From Actinomycetota bacterium (GTDB lineage: Bacteria; Cyanobacteriota; Vampirovibrionia; Obscuribacterales; Obscuribacteraceae), in the NCBI GenBank assembly GCA_903970355.1, contig CAJCIF010000355.1, positions 1-7,391 on the forward strand: DNA of 7,391 nucleotides, written 5' to 3'. Position numbers and translations under genes: made by a program. How positions within the stretch are numbered: the stretch's first letter is position 1; the number at the start of each line of letters is the position of its first letter. The notes below the pieces were generated by a model. It did not search any database and was not told the origin of the DNA. It saw only the letters and a list, made by a program, of their open reading frames with translations. Of the stretch, positions 6,516 through 7,391 are shown piece by piece.

Positions 6516-7214
6516 ATGGCACTGCCGGAAAATTGGAATAAAGACGAACAGCGCATTCTTGGTGAGTCTCAGGGGCTTCACCGGGACGACAAAAGCGTAA
6601 ATGAAGATGTCTATAAAACGATGATGGCCGATTTTGTGAGCCTTAAGGGCGGCAAAACGGAACAATCCGCTATCATCGCGGATTTAAGAGCCAAAAAGTT
6701 ACTTCCTGATGTTCACTTTACCGATGCAGACGGGCGCCTGAGCATGTATGCCATGGCTTTAAACCATCCAGGCGATACTGTCCCCATAGAAACACGCGCT
6801 GATGCAATTGACGACCTTGCCGGAAAAGCCTTAAAAGGCGATGCCCAGGCCAAAGCTGATCTCGAAAAATCACTCATTGATATGAGAAATACCACAAGCC
6901 CTGAATATCGCGCCAATCTGGTAGACCAACTCCAGCAAAACGGTTCCTCTCACTTGAATTTGGTTCCACACCTTCTGGAAACAACAATGGCTGATGGCCG
7001 TGAAGCCTATACCTTCACTAACTTTCGGGGAACGCTTCAGGTGCCAATTAGCGCCGAAACGGAAGAACAAAGACAAACGCGCGAGGCACAACAAGCCGCC
7101 GATCAAGATCGCTTAGAGAAATCGATCATTGGCAAAATTGGCACACCCGGAGTCACTTCCGAGGCAGCTGCAACTGCGATGACGAATCAACTTCTTAAAG
7201 GAAAGACTGATTGA
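6516..7214 (+). CDS. Hypothetical soluble, cysteine-free helical protein
   Basis: I do not recognise this 232-residue protein. It has no signal peptide, membrane segment or cysteine, and is hydrophilic and mostly helical. Residues 10-60 are charged helices. Residues 65-82 contain HFTDADGRLSMYAMAL, where DADG resembles part of an EF-hand loop but lacks a complete calcium site. Residues 94-145 (ADAIDDLAGKALKGDAQAK onward) look like short paired helices, loosely HEAT-like. Residues 155-177 contain a small beta-type stretch (AYTFTNFRGTLQVPI). Residues 178-205 are a strongly charged Glu/Gln/Arg helix, possibly coiled coil, before a low-complexity end. An in-frame TGA at 6492 and AGGA at 6502-6505 (10 nt before the ATG) support the start at 6516. 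It follows the methyltransferase by 78 nt on the same strand and might share its transcript. Coding is likely from length, ribosome site and composition; function is unknown. Confidence 0.75.
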   Translation: MALPENWNKDEQRILGESQGLHRDDKSVNEDVYKTMMADFVSLKGGKTEQSAIIADLRAKKLLPDVHFTDADGRLSMYAMALNHPGDTVPIETRADAIDDLAGKALKGDAQAKADLEKSLIDMRNTTSPEYRANLVDQLQQNGSSHLNLVPHLLETTMADGREAYTFTNFRGTLQVPISAETEEQRQTREAQQAADQDRLEKSIIGKIGTPGVTSEAAATAMTNQLLKGKTD

Positions 7215-7348
7215 GTTTCAAATAGCAGTCAAACCTGTAAATTCGGCTAAACTTATTCATGTTTTTGGTTGATGCTTTGGTGCATGCTCTGGCACTGTAC
7301 TGGGAAACTTCGGGTAGTCACTTAATAGGCTCTGGAGGTTCGCTGGCA

Positions 7349-7391
7349 ATGAATAAGCTGTTTATCCTTGTATATGGAGTCATTACATATA
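7349..7391 (+). CDS. N-terminus of a membrane protein, possibly MddA/NnrU-like methyltransferase (cut by window edge)
   Basis: An ATG at 7349 with GGAGG at 7334-7338 (10 nt spacing) opens a frame that runs off the window: MNKLFILVYGVITY. The hydrophobic start with YGVxxY resembles the N-terminus I recall for methanethiol S-methyltransferases and related isoprenylcysteine-methyltransferase-like membrane proteins. Fourteen residues cannot establish a family; the start of a membrane protein is the safer reading. It lies 134 nt after the preceding gene; that gap shows no clear promoter or terminator. Confidence 0.5.
   Translation, partial: MNKLFILVYGVITY

Noticed and set aside
7215..7348. Search for a terminator or small RNA in the last intergenic gap
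   Set aside because: No stable GC-rich hairpin with a U tract and no convincing -35/-10 pair was seen; only a GGTGCATGC stretch with local symmetry.

Overview
The window looks like ordinary chromosome of a free-living Gram-negative-type bacterium of mid-range GC, densely coded on both strands. No rRNA, tRNA, CRISPR array, insertion sequence or phage gene was seen. UvrC gives the best taxonomic hint: its cysteine-motif region reads RQRKTPFFKDRPC, the form I recall from Cyanobacteriota rather than the Cys-containing RQC/RKC form of proteobacteria and Bacillus. With no photosynthesis genes, a non-photosynthetic cyanobacterial relative (Melainabacteria/Vampirovibrionia, for example Obscuribacterales) is a reasonable but unproven guess.

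Left part (1-1278, + strand): the 3' part of a von Willebrand factor A (VWA) protein, followed 26 nt after its stop by a TadE-like pseudopilin with a prepilin-peptidase-type site (G, then E at +5). Together they look like the end of a Tad/Flp pilus minor-pilin cluster that begins outside the window.

Middle (1279-4583, - strand): a DNA-repair pair, radA (recombination branch-migration helicase) followed by uvrC (excision-repair nuclease), 26 nt apart and probably co-transcribed. The uvrC and tadE stop codons abut tail to tail in the palindrome TAGCTA, leaving no intergenic space for a terminator.

Right of radA (4693-5508, + strand): lgt, the lipoprotein diacylglyceryl transferase, is divergent from radA. 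The 109-nt gap holds an imperfect inverted repeat whose two arms each read as an extended -10 promoter (TGnTATGCT) facing outward.

Right part (5601-7391, + strand): a class I SAM methyltransferase whose whole layout resembles animal histamine N-methyltransferase; a cysteine-free soluble protein of unknown function; and the first 14 codons of a membrane protein whose N-terminus resembles the methanethiol S-methyltransferase (MddA/NnrU-like) family. These are separately spaced genes rather than a tight operon.

I found no convincing new multi-gene system. The items most worth checking are the mirror-image radA/lgt promoter region, the HNMT-like methyltransferase, and the UvrC that lacks the first of four cysteines.
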